This document shows positions 49,827 through 59,661 of a stretch of 64,000 nucleotides of DNA, piece by piece. The stretch spans positions 4,402,001-4,466,000 of the forward strand of contig JAVTLE010000014.1 of the NCBI GenBank assembly GCA_033439295.1. The letters are read 5' to 3'. The stretch is from Deuterostichococcus epilithicus (Eukaryota > Chlorophyta > Trebouxiophyceae > Prasiolales > Stichococcaceae). Position 1 is the first letter of the stretch, and the number at the start of each line of letters is the position of its first letter. Position numbers and translations under genes: made by a program. The notes below the pieces were generated by a model. That model searched no databases. It was given only the letters and a program-made list of their open reading frames with translations, and was not told where the DNA came from.

Positions 49827-52800
49827 CTGCGCTGGGGCAGTTTCGCCTTTGACCGCGGTCTGGCTCCTGCCCTTTCCGATGCCCTTTGCCGGAGCAGGCG
49901 CCTTCTTGCCGGCCGGCGCCGCCGCCCTTCGCCGGCCGCCAGCGGCCCCGCGGCGGCGCTGCGGCCTGAAGTCTTCGTCGTCTGCAGACATCGCCTCGTC
50001 CGCAAACGACGCCTCGGCTGCGTCGGCGCCGGCGTCAGCCGCGGGGCGCCGCCAACTTTGGCGGCGCCCCCGGAGCCATGCAGCTGCAGCAGCGGGTCGC
50101 CGGGCGCAATGCCCTCTGCCAGGAATGCATCCGCAGCATCATCGAGGAAGCCGCCATTGCCTGCGATTTGCGAAGCAATTGCATCTTCGTCCAATACAAC
50201 GGATCTGCAGCATTGACGCATGAAACACCTAGTCACGGCCACGCCGCCTGCACTGAGCTCAGCAGTGTCCTTGGCCTGCATAACTTCGAGGCTGCAGAGC
50301 TCTGGCTGAAGCAGCAGCGGACGGCCTCACCATACGGCTGCATGAACATGCCTAGGTCCAGGTCCTCGAACTCCGCCGCGCCCAGGTCGAGCAGGTCCGC
50401 CGCAAAGCCCGGCGGCAGCAGCTCCGCGCCGCAGGGGTCGCCGTTGGGCAGGCCGCCGCTGCCGGTGCCGCCGTCGCCCGGCAGCAGCGGCGGCAGGTGG
50501 TCGCATACGAGCTCGGTGCCGGACGCGGCACCGGCAGCAATGGCAGCGGGGGCCTGCAGGGCCACCACCGGCGTCGCGGCGTCGAAGACCGGCGCAGGCC
50601 GATTGTCCGTCTGCATGTGCTGCGGGCCGTTCGCTTCTGCGCCGCTGGCGGCTGCGCCTGCCACACCTGCCTTCCTGCGAATGGCGGCCGCTGTCCTCTG
50701 CACAGCTCGTGCCGCCGCGGCAGCGACTTTCTCGGCTGCAGCCCTCTCGGCGGCCTCGGCAGCGGCCAGACGCGCGGCGGCACCGGACGATGGCGGCCGC
50801 GGGGCCCGCTTCGGGATGCGGAACACGTGGCTGGCCGCCGGCGCCGAGGCCCCGCCTGAAGCCTCTGCTGCCTGGTCCGAGTCTGCTGCATTGGCGGCGG
50901 TGGCAGCCTCCGCAGCAGCGGCTTCAGCGACTGCCGCTCGGCTGGCTTTCCGAGGCGGCGGCTTGGCCTTTGCCGGCGCCTCGGCCGGACGCTGCACCAC
51001 CTCGTCACCGACTGCATGCGCCTTCTTTGCAAGCTTCTCCGCAACTTCAGCGGCGTCTCCAGCACCGCCGCTGCTGGCGGTGCCGCCGGCCTCCGCGGCA
51101 ATCCAGGCCGCTGTGAGGTTGGCGACCGCCGCTGACAGCTGCGTCAGCAGCCCTGCACAGCAACGTGTGCCCGGATGTACTGCTGCGACTCACGTATGTT
51201 TTGCTCATCGGCTGCCCAGGTTCAGCATTTTCAAGCTGCTGGGATGCATCTCGAAGTTGCGAGTTTACCGTTAGGGCTGACCTCTGTGCTCTGGCAACAC
51301 ATGCTGCCGACAGCCGCTTTCGCAATGCACTTGCACCTTGTTGCTCAACGACCTTAGCTCAACGACTCACGGGCTGGGCTGGCGATGGAGGCGGGAACGG
51401 CAGAGACGCCGCCGCGGCGGGTGCGACCGCCGCCCCAGCCCTGCAGCGCGCCCAGCAGGGCCACCAGCCCCTCCACCTCCCACCGCGTCAGGCTGCCGGG
51501 GCTGTGGTCGTCCGGCCCCGCGCCTGCGGCAATGCAGATCGAGCTGTTGACATTCACTCAATCATATACAGCGTCGCCAGATGAAAATTGGGGACAACTG
51601 AGCAGGCGTCAACAGCGCTATGACGACACTGGCGGTGCCCGCGAGTTGAGCTCTGTGAAGCGGCAGTCGCACAGCAAGCCCTGGTGCAGGGCTGCCTGCG
51701 GCACTGCCCTCCGCCTGCTTGCATCCGGGCAGCGGACACCACATGGACATCTGCGCACCGGCCTCCAGCGCGGCCTGCAGGCGGGCGAGGTAATGCGCCG
51801 CGGCGTGCCACATGAGCGCCTTGAACAGCGGGAAGCGGAACGCCGGCTGTACGCCCAGCCGCCCCTCCATTTCCCACACCGCCAGCTGCGTCCTGTCGGG
51901 AAGGTTTGGGAAGAGGTTGCTTCTCCTTAGTCTGAAAAGTTGGGAGGGTGACACTTGTTCGTCCGCCAACCAGCCGCCCCTCCACCGCCCACACCGCCAG
52001 CTGCGTCCTGGCAAGCTAGCTGCGTCCTGCGATGATGCGGCGATGATGGCACCGATGCAGGGTGACTCTGCCATGTTCAAGGTGCGAGTTCTGGAACAAG
52101 CAGCCCGGCTGATACTCCTCGCACTTGCACAAGCTGAACACTGCCATCGAAAGCATTGAGCCTGGTCGGAGAGACGAAGGCTGTCCAGCTGCAAGACAAA
52201 GGGTGAGTGGTGCAACAGCTGCTGCGGGGTTCATCCACGAGTAGCCCCAGATGGGGTGTCCAGACAATGGAACAGCTGTGCAAAGGCTGCCATAAAATGA
52301 TGTGACATTCGGTCTGCAGCCTCAACACTTGCTGCACCCGAAGTCCAGACCGTGCAGCGAGCTGCAGGCGCAGTCAATGCAGCACGACATGATTGTCCAT
52401 ACAGCACGACATGATCATTCGGTAGACTGTTGAGGTTGGATCGCGTATTGGATTGGTTCTGTTACTTTGCCGCACCTGAAGTCCAGGCCGTGCAGGTAGT
52501 TGCCGCCCACGACCACAGAGTCTTCGGGGGTGACGACCGCGTGCGGCCAGCCGCCGGGGATGAGCAGCGTCTCGCCAGCCGCCACGGTGATGCGCACGCC
52601 GCCGGTGGCGCTGTCGGCGAAGAAGCTGCAGGCCTGGGCGTGAGTCCCCAGGACGGTCGTCAGCTGCAGGCTCGACCACTGTCACCAAAGAAGCAGGCCT
52701 GCCGGCCTTCTGGGAGGCAGTGAAGTGCGGCCCAGTCTTCATTGCGAGATTAGCGCAATCGCCTGTTCTATTGTTCACTGCTGTCAAGGTCACATGCCAC

Positions 52801-55425
52801 CGGTGGCGGCGACTGTCATGAAGCTGCAGGCTTGGAAAACTGCGACCATCGAAGGTCCAGGCTGCTGCCAAATGCAGTTGTCAAGCCACGAGTGGCACTG
52901 CCCAGGGGAAACATCTGCACAAGGGGCTTCGTAAGGCACCACAGATTTGCTCGCCGCGGACATATTACATCAAACCTAAACCAAAAAAACCATGAGTTCT
53001 GTCACCTGCGTCTCGGAGGAGGCCCACTGCTCGAACGCGGCGCTGTTGGCGCCGGTGGGCGGGAATGCCAGGAACACCTTGCGCCCCGACACGACATGGT
53101 ACCACACGCTGGAGCCGCCGAAGTCCACGTGGAAGTCCGTGAACGCGCCCGCGGGGCTCATGAGCGCGTACAGCAGCACCTCCGGCCGCGGCTGCAGGAG
53201 AATTTATAGCACTTTAAGTCGCTTTGTAACAGGGTCATAACACTTCGCTGTAGCAGGCACAATGTGGATAATAGGAGCCGTCTGCCATGCACAGGTAGGC
53301 GACGCCACGCACGGGCGGGGTGGCTCGGTCGCTGGCATGGCGTGAGCAGTGTCCAGGAGCATGAGGCCCTTCACAATAGGCTGTTGGAGGCAAGGCAAGG
53401 CGGGGCAAGGCAGGCGAGGCATGCTGTTCGAGGCACTGCAAAGGCACTGCTCGGGATTTGACGAGCGCACCTCCTCGTCTGGCGGCCAGGCTGCAGCCAC
53501 CAGGTCGATGGCTCGCACGACTGCCGGTGCAACCACTTCCTCCTGTAGCGAATGTGCCACACAGCAGCTGGCAGCTGCTTCCGCAGGCTTTTGGCAGCGG
53601 TGACTCGGAGGGGGAAGGGGGCCAGGTGATCGGGGAAAAATCATGTGAGGTGCAGTTTTGAGGACGGTCGTGATTTATCCTGAACCAGACATAGTATTCT
53701 ACAGCCGAAGCCCGGCATCTGTCACCTCTAGGGGCGTGCCGGCCAAGCTGAGCGAGACCACGTTCAGCAGTTTGCGGCGGCGCTCCGCGGGCGTGCAGAA
53801 GTATTTCGCCCAATCCGCCAGGGCCATGCGCGGCCCCGCACCCTGTCCGAACACCCATTTGAAAAATTCAAAGAAGGCAACACAAACACAATTGCTGCCG
53901 GCCCGCCAACGGGCTTGCTGGCAGGCTGCTAAACCCTGTCGCAACCTGGCGCCACAGACTGCACTCCAGCTCGACATGTCTCGAAGTGCTGGGTCGAAAA
54001 GCTCGAACACTCTGCAGCACTGCCGCTGCACCACTCTAGGCATCATCACGCAGCCTTGTCGTTGCAGTCTGTCCATCAGGATCGGCGCATTCGTCCAGGC
54101 GCCCACCTGCGTCTTGACATTGATGGTGTGGACCTTCGCAGAGGTCCCCACTGCCGCCGCGATGCTGTCCGCTGTCAGCGGCTGCTCCGGCAGCCGCATG
54201 CCCAACGCCTGTTTTGCGTCAACAGATAGATGTGATGTTCGCCAAGGAGGTTAGAATCTGGCAGTCGACGCATGTGACGACAGCGTGGCAAGCGCTCACT
54301 GTGCGCTAGCCACAGCAACCCGTGTCGTGATGTGTGGTGTACAGCGGATGGCAGAGGCGATCAGGAGCCGGGAGTGGGAGGCTTGCAGGCAGACCTTTGT
54401 TGTGACTGCTGTACGAGATTGAAATGGTTCTTTACCTGGAGGGTGTCAGCCGTCGAGCTGCCGGCCGCCACGAGCATCGGCTCCCGAAAGCCGTTCCGGC
54501 ACACTGCTTCCAGCGTGAGCTCCCTGCGCCAGACATGACTCATAGCTGGGCGCTGTGCCCCCGATCCAGACGATGTTCCGCCATGCGCAGCGCAGCGCGA
54601 AGCACACGAATGCACAGCGCCAGCCTCCTGCCGTGGCAGGATCTCGCAGCCTCTGAGGAAGCGCTTGACAACCGCCTAGACCATCCCGAAGCTCGCCTGC
54701 ATCCCACTCCACAGGACGTAGCTGTCTTTACTCGCATAAGCACCACACAACATGACATTCCAAAAAGGAAGACTTACGGCGGCTGGTACTTGGCGGTGTG
54801 GTCCGTGAAGTCGCCAGCCAGCAGAGCCTGCGACAGCCGCCGGAAGTCCATTGGCGGCGGTGCCGCAGCAATATCCTCGTCCGCCGCCTCAGAGTACTTG
54901 GCCTGCAGCCACAGCAGTGGTCGTCTCTTCTCGATGATATCAAAACCATGATGGGCAGGGTCATGGCACCGGGATACCGTCGCCAGCTGACATTGCAATT
55001 GATCCAAGATGGAGGTAGATGAAGTAGAGGGTGGCGAGGGGGTGATGAATGAGCACCTTGCGCTGCCTGTCGCGTAGGTCACGATCTGCGGTAGCCTCGC
55101 CATTCAGTAAGGGTTGCTGCTGCTGTGCTGCCGCATGCGGGTTGCCGGACGGCGTAGCCTCTGCCGCCTCCGGTGCCGCAACTGCTGCCTCTGCAGCTGG
55201 CACGCCATGCGGGACGGCGCCTGCTGGTCTGCCGCTGCCGCCGCCACTCCCGCCGGCATCATCGCGTCCGGCCGGCGGCTGCGCTGCCGGAGCCGCCGCC
55301 GGCGTCGACTCAGCCGCTTGCTGCCCCTTGAGGAAGTCAGCGATGGTCATGGGCTGCGGTGCAAGTGTGGCGGCAGCATCCCCGGCGCCGCCGCCAGCCT
55401 CGTCATCCAGGAACTCCCAGCCCAT
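49827..55425 (-). CDS. JmjC-domain histone lysine demethylase, KDM2/KDM7-like (5' half of the giant gene)
   Basis: Nuclear Fe(II)/2-oxoglutarate dioxygenase likely demethylating histone lysines. Exons 55425-55057 (Ala/Pro/Gln-rich), 54902-54778, 54523-54436, 54208-54107, 53842-53726, 53542-53471, 53191-53006 and 52633-52476 join in phase; then 51892-about 51750, about 51530-51385, about 51150-50330 and about 50215-49827. Seen: LTLEAVCRNGFREPMLV, VHTINVKTQ, DWAKYFCTPAERRRKLLNVV, VVAPAVVRAIDLVAAAWP, the iron ligands in GAFTDFHVDFGGSSVWYHVV, a later His in IPGGWPHAV with VVVGGNYLHG, QLAVWEMEGRLGVQPAFRFP and LTRWEVEGLVALLGALQG. The order is as in KDM2A up to and beyond JmjC. No PHD, CXXC, F-box or LRR is visible. 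A long Ala/Arg-rich linker follows. A C4 run near 50045 shifts the frame between two well-coding stretches (a missing C would join them). The start is the first Met after a possible 5' UTR exon (about 55510-55445). Confidence 0.85.
51856..52010. repeat. Duplicated 40-bp exon start in the JmjC gene
   Basis: 51856-51895 and 51971-52010 are nearly identical. Both include the splice acceptor (CAG|GACGCAGCTGGCGG on the minus strand) and the first 13 codons (TQLAVWEMEGRL versus TQLAVWAVEGRL). The proximal copy (acceptor at about 51893) continues into the long conserved JmjC-flanking exon; the other copy diverges afterwards. Confidence 0.85.
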
Positions 55426-56370
55426 GGCGGCGCCGCCTTACCTTAGCCTGCCCATGAAGTGCCCGTGGCAGGCCCTGCACACATCCGGGATTTCTCGGGT
55501 AGGCATGCTTGCAGCGGTACACAGAATCACGCCTGCACCCCAAACGCCTGAATCCCTGTCTAGCTAAGACGGGGCGTATGTCCCCGTTTGTCGCTTGCAG
55601 CGGCAGCTTGCTTTAAATTATAACTCCATGCAGGCGCCACATCGTTGCCTGCCTCGTTCCGCACAGGCTATGCATCATGGAAGTCACTCGCAGAACCGCC
55701 ACCCAATGGCCCTCGGGTTTTGTGCGCTGCTCACGAAGCAACGGTCGGCGTGCCACGCTGATATTCCAGTGATCTAGAAAAAATTTGCGACGAGCTGAGC
55801 AGCGATAGCTAGATGAGCATGACGTCTTCATCAAGCTTGCGCATGCTCTGGCATCCGCACAAATCATGCTGCGGCCGGAAGCGACATGGTCTGATGCAAC
55901 GTACATGGCATGGAAGCAGGAGAATCTGATATATTGCGTTCTCCTCCTAACCGAGCTGCTCCGTCACGAAGTTTGCTGAGATGTGCCATTCACCTGAACG
56001 ACCTGCGCTGGCGTCGACTGCCAATCGCTGGCGTGCGCGTCGAGTGGAACGAAAGAAGAGCTCAGCATGAGCAGAAATGGAGTATTGCAGCAATAGTAAT
56101 ACACGTGCAAACTGTTCATGTGTCGGCAAATTGCGAAATTACTTACTTATTTCAACTCTGCTGCAGTTTTTTCGAGCCTTTCTGCAAGTTGCACACTCGA
56201 ATGCCAAGCACGATTGGCGTTGTAAGAGCCTTACGTATGCTGTGTTCGCCAAATACTTCCCACAGCGTCGTTACGTTGAGTGACCAGCGCTCGGCAGGGA
56301 TGTACTCTGTGTAGCCCAAGCCAGCTTGGCTCCAGGAGCCAAGCTGGCTCCTGCGATCTGTGTGCCTGCC
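55426..56370. promoter_or_regulatory. Divergent promoter region, JmjC gene and Taspase 1
   Basis: 945 bases between divergent starts. On the JmjC side a short exon-like stretch (about 55510-55445) ends in the donor CTAAG|GTAAGG and is probably a 5' UTR exon. The central part is AT-richer. The Taspase side carries a 31-bp palindrome at 56319-56349. Confidence 0.55.
56319..56349. repeat. Perfect 31-bp palindrome 21 bases before the Taspase 1 start codon
   Basis: AGCCAGCTTGGCTCC and GGAGCCAAGCTGGCT are exact reverse complements around one central base. It probably lies in the 5' UTR, where it would form a strong hairpin, or it is a palindromic protein-binding site in the promoter. Confidence 0.9.
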
Positions 56371-59300
56371 ATGCTCGTTGCGGTGCACGTGGGCGCTGGT
56401 CATCATGCGAAAAGGCTCGAGGACAAATATCGGCAAGGTGAGATTGCCCATGCTCGTGGCGCATGACATGCGCGGCCGCATGTGCGCATGCACTCCAACT
56501 GCTCAAAAGCAATGGGTGATGCGCGCACAGATGCAGCGCCCTCTATTCAATTGCAGCGATGCGAGGCGCCTGCTGCAGCGCCATGGCAGCTCTGGCAGCT
56601 GGAGACGGCCGGTTGGGCGCCGTTGCCGTGGCAATTGCGGTCCTGGAGGTAGGCCTTGACATGCTCTCAGCCGGTCCTCAGCGAGGGAACGGTATCTTGC
56701 CCATCTAGCTTGGTTTTCTTCATCAGCAGCAAGCTATGTCCAGTATGGTTTGCATTACAACATCTTGTCATGCATCTCGGTAACGTCCTGCCAGAAACCT
56801 GGAAGCCTGCGCCGCAACATCTGCCGCAGGATTGCTCCGAGTGCAACGCCGGACGCGGCTCTAACCTGACCGAGGGTGGCGTGGTGGAATGTGATGCCAG
56901 CATCATGGACGACTCAGGGGCTTTTGGCGCAGTTGGCGCCGTGCCAGGTGCTGGACTTGCTTCCCCCCCTAATTCGTCAGCAGTTTAGCAGCTTGCTGGC
57001 ATCCCCAAGCCTGCACGTGGCAACGTCTTTCATACCAGCGCAATTGTCTAGTCGGTGCGAAACCGTACATCTAGAGCGCTCAGCTGCTCAAATGTCTGTG
57101 CAGGAGTTGCAAATCCAATCGATGTTGCGTACCGCATCGCGCAGGAGGGCGTGCAACCAATGCAGCTGGGTCGAGTGCGCCCCATGTGAGCTCGTAAACC
57201 TCGAATACGACATCCTCATGATTTTCACACATGTCTAGAATGCTACAGCGCGAGGACCTGCATATATCCTGGGGCAAGCACTGCTGCATAGGCATGCCGT
57301 GGTAGCTTGACAGTGCAAAAAAATTTGCTGATTGCAAATGCCAGAGGAGGTCACCCTTGTGTCAGCGCTGTCTCGGTGATGGTGAGACGAGCTTCGTCAC
57401 GACTGTTGGGCACCTGAGGCTGTCGCTTACAGGTTGCTCGTTGGTGGTTCGGCGCGTTTGTGGGCACGCAGCAGGGGCCTCACTGCAGCAGCCACGCCCA
57501 GAGAAGCGCAGCAGGTGTGCCAACTTGCCGGTGCAGACATCGGCATGTCGCTGGGCAGTGCGGCTGAGCAGAAACCATTGACCATGCTGCTCGTCCAAAT
57601 CACGCACGAAGTGATGAATGCAGTCGTTGCGCGACGTGTGCCTGCATGCGCATGTAGCTGTGGTCTATGTTTCGAGGTAGCTCTCTGACAAGACACCAGC
57701 CGTGCAGACAGAGACGCAAAACATCACACCGCTGTGCGCGCCTGCAGTGGCACATCACGCCACAGGCGGCGCGGCAGTGGGAGAAGTACACTGCCATGAT
57801 CGCGGCAGCTGCCGAGCAGGCCGCCGCGTGCGGCTCAGCCTCCGCATTGCGAGCGCCAGAGGGCCAGCCAGCGGCCGATGGTTTAGCGGCGGGCAGCAGC
57901 AAGGACCGGCCGCCGCAGGGCAGTGGCCATGCGGTGGCGAACGCCGCACAGGACGCCGCCTTGGCTGCAGCGGCACCCTCAGACGCGGTTGGTCCACCCG
58001 CCAAGCGGCAGCACACGGGCAGCGGCGCAGCGCTTGATGCAGACAGCGCCACGGAGTCGGATGAAGAGAGCGTTGTGGACCGCAGCCTCGTGCACGACAC
58101 TGTTGGCTGCGTCGTCGTCGACGCTGACGGTGTGTTGTTTTTAAAGGCTTCCCACATCAATCACAAGCCTTGGTCTTGTCTTCGGCTCCAGGGACTGATG
58201 CAACCGTCTGGCGTGTTTCTTGTGGCATGCGACTCCCCAGTCCATTCCACTACCGTCCCTGCCGACCCTTCGAGCACACTCCCTGTACCTATGGCAGCGT
58301 TTGGCGCGCATATTCAGCCTGTGGCTGGTCTCCGTCATATTGCTAGAACAGGACCTGCACACTTCGATGCGGACTGTCGCAGGCAGGGTGGCAGCAGGCG
58401 TGTCGTCCGGCGGCATTGCCATGAAGGCAGATGGCCGCGTCGGTGAGGCGGCCTGCTTCGGCGCCGGCTGCTATGCCGAGATGGCAGGGCATTGCGACAG
58501 GTGCGTCTCTGACACCGGGCAGTCCTGTATTTCCATATGCCAGGGGAAGGTCCAGGAGAAGCTTGCGCAGCTCGACCTGATGCACAGCGGAGGCTTCTTG
58601 GGGCGCGTCCCCACATATTGGGGACTGAGGATATGTGGCAGCTCCTAGTCACACGCAACACCTAAGCTGATCGCTGTATGCTGCAGGGCATCGGTAGCAA
58701 CCAGCGTCACCGGTGTCGGGGAGCTGATCATGCGGGCGGCACTCGCACGGGAGGCGGCCCGCCGCATGTCGAGCGGCGATGATGACGTCCATGCCGCCTG
58801 CTCCGCTGCGCTGGGGGATGCCATATCGCGGGTAAGAGGCAGTGCATGGCTTTGAATTCAAGGTCAGCTTCAGGGTCTTCGAGTGTTTGTAGAGCAAGTC
58901 GGCGATGCTGGTGCCGAGTGCAACGGCAATGAACGGCAACAAAGAATGCCCCACGCCAGCCAAACCTTGAAACTGCCAACGCCAATTGACGCTTTCCTTG
59001 ACCTGCAGGCTTCCCTGGGACAGCCGAAGGACTGCGGCCTCCTGGCAGTGCGAGTGGATCGCTGCGACAACGGCGCCGTCGCCGCCACGCTGGCCGCGGT
59101 GCACTGCTCGGCATCCATGGGCATAGGCTACTGCATTGGGCAGCCGCCCGCTGTTACACGGAGCATTCGGGACCCGCACGACGCCGCTGCAGGGCCGGTA
59201 GTGGATGCGGCGGGGGAAGCTGTGGGTTCGGGCAGCGTGGATATACTGATCGATCATGCAGGGCCAGCGGAGGTTCCGAGGCAGATCCTGCGCGTGCACA

Positions 59301-59413
59301 CGGAGTTCCTGCGGCAGACGGTGCACAACCCGCAGCGGCCTGGCGTGTGCAGCTTTGCCAAGGCAGTGACATGGCCGCCGCATATGCTGCAACCGTCACG
59401 CACAAATGCTTGA
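56371..59413 (+). CDS. TASP1: Taspase 1 (threonine aspartase)
   Basis: Ntn-hydrolase protease that cleaves after Asp in nuclear regulators (in animals MLL/Trithorax proteins and TFIIA). Complete in 9 exons (56371-56437, 56557-56648, 56830-56947, 57104-57185, 57433-57514, 57748-58129, 58383-58500, 58687-58831, 59009-59413), 496 residues, phases exact. Seen: VAVHVGAGHHAKRLEDKYR, CNAGRGSNLTEGGVVECDAS followed by IMDDSGAFGAVGAVPG, ANPIDVAYRIAQEG, MLLVGGSARLWARSRGL, the autoprocessing site HD|TVGCVVVDADG with catalytic Thr at about residue 265, GVSSGGIAMKADGRVGEAAC, and TSVTGVGELIMRAALARE. Human TASP1 has 420 residues. The extra length is an Ala/Ser/acidic linker before the catalytic Thr and a C-terminal extension. 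The start is the first Met of the first conserved strand. It is followed at 248 bases by the NAP gene on the same strand. Confidence 0.93.
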
Positions 59414-59661
59414 TTGGGTTTGCAAATTAAGGCTGTATGAAAGTCTATTGGAAGTGCTTCCTCCCCAAATTGCACTTGCCGCAAGGGGCATACTCCGAAG
59501 TGCACGGGGTTGCCTTGGAACATTGCATCGAGGACTGCCGTCATTCGCAATGCGTCCAGTCGCGATACCTGCAGCTCGGCGACTTACAGGAGTAGTGTCG
59601 ATGTCGGTCGGCAACAGGCTGCTTGTCTGATTGACAACTTTCCAGACGAGTGTGCCTTGCG

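Noticed and set aside
55440-55510. Short minus-strand frame MPTREIPDVCRACHGHF as an N-terminal zinc-finger exon of the JmjC protein
   Set aside because: Only one CxxC pair and a possible donor at its end. More likely a 5' UTR exon; not enough to claim a PHD or CXXC domain.
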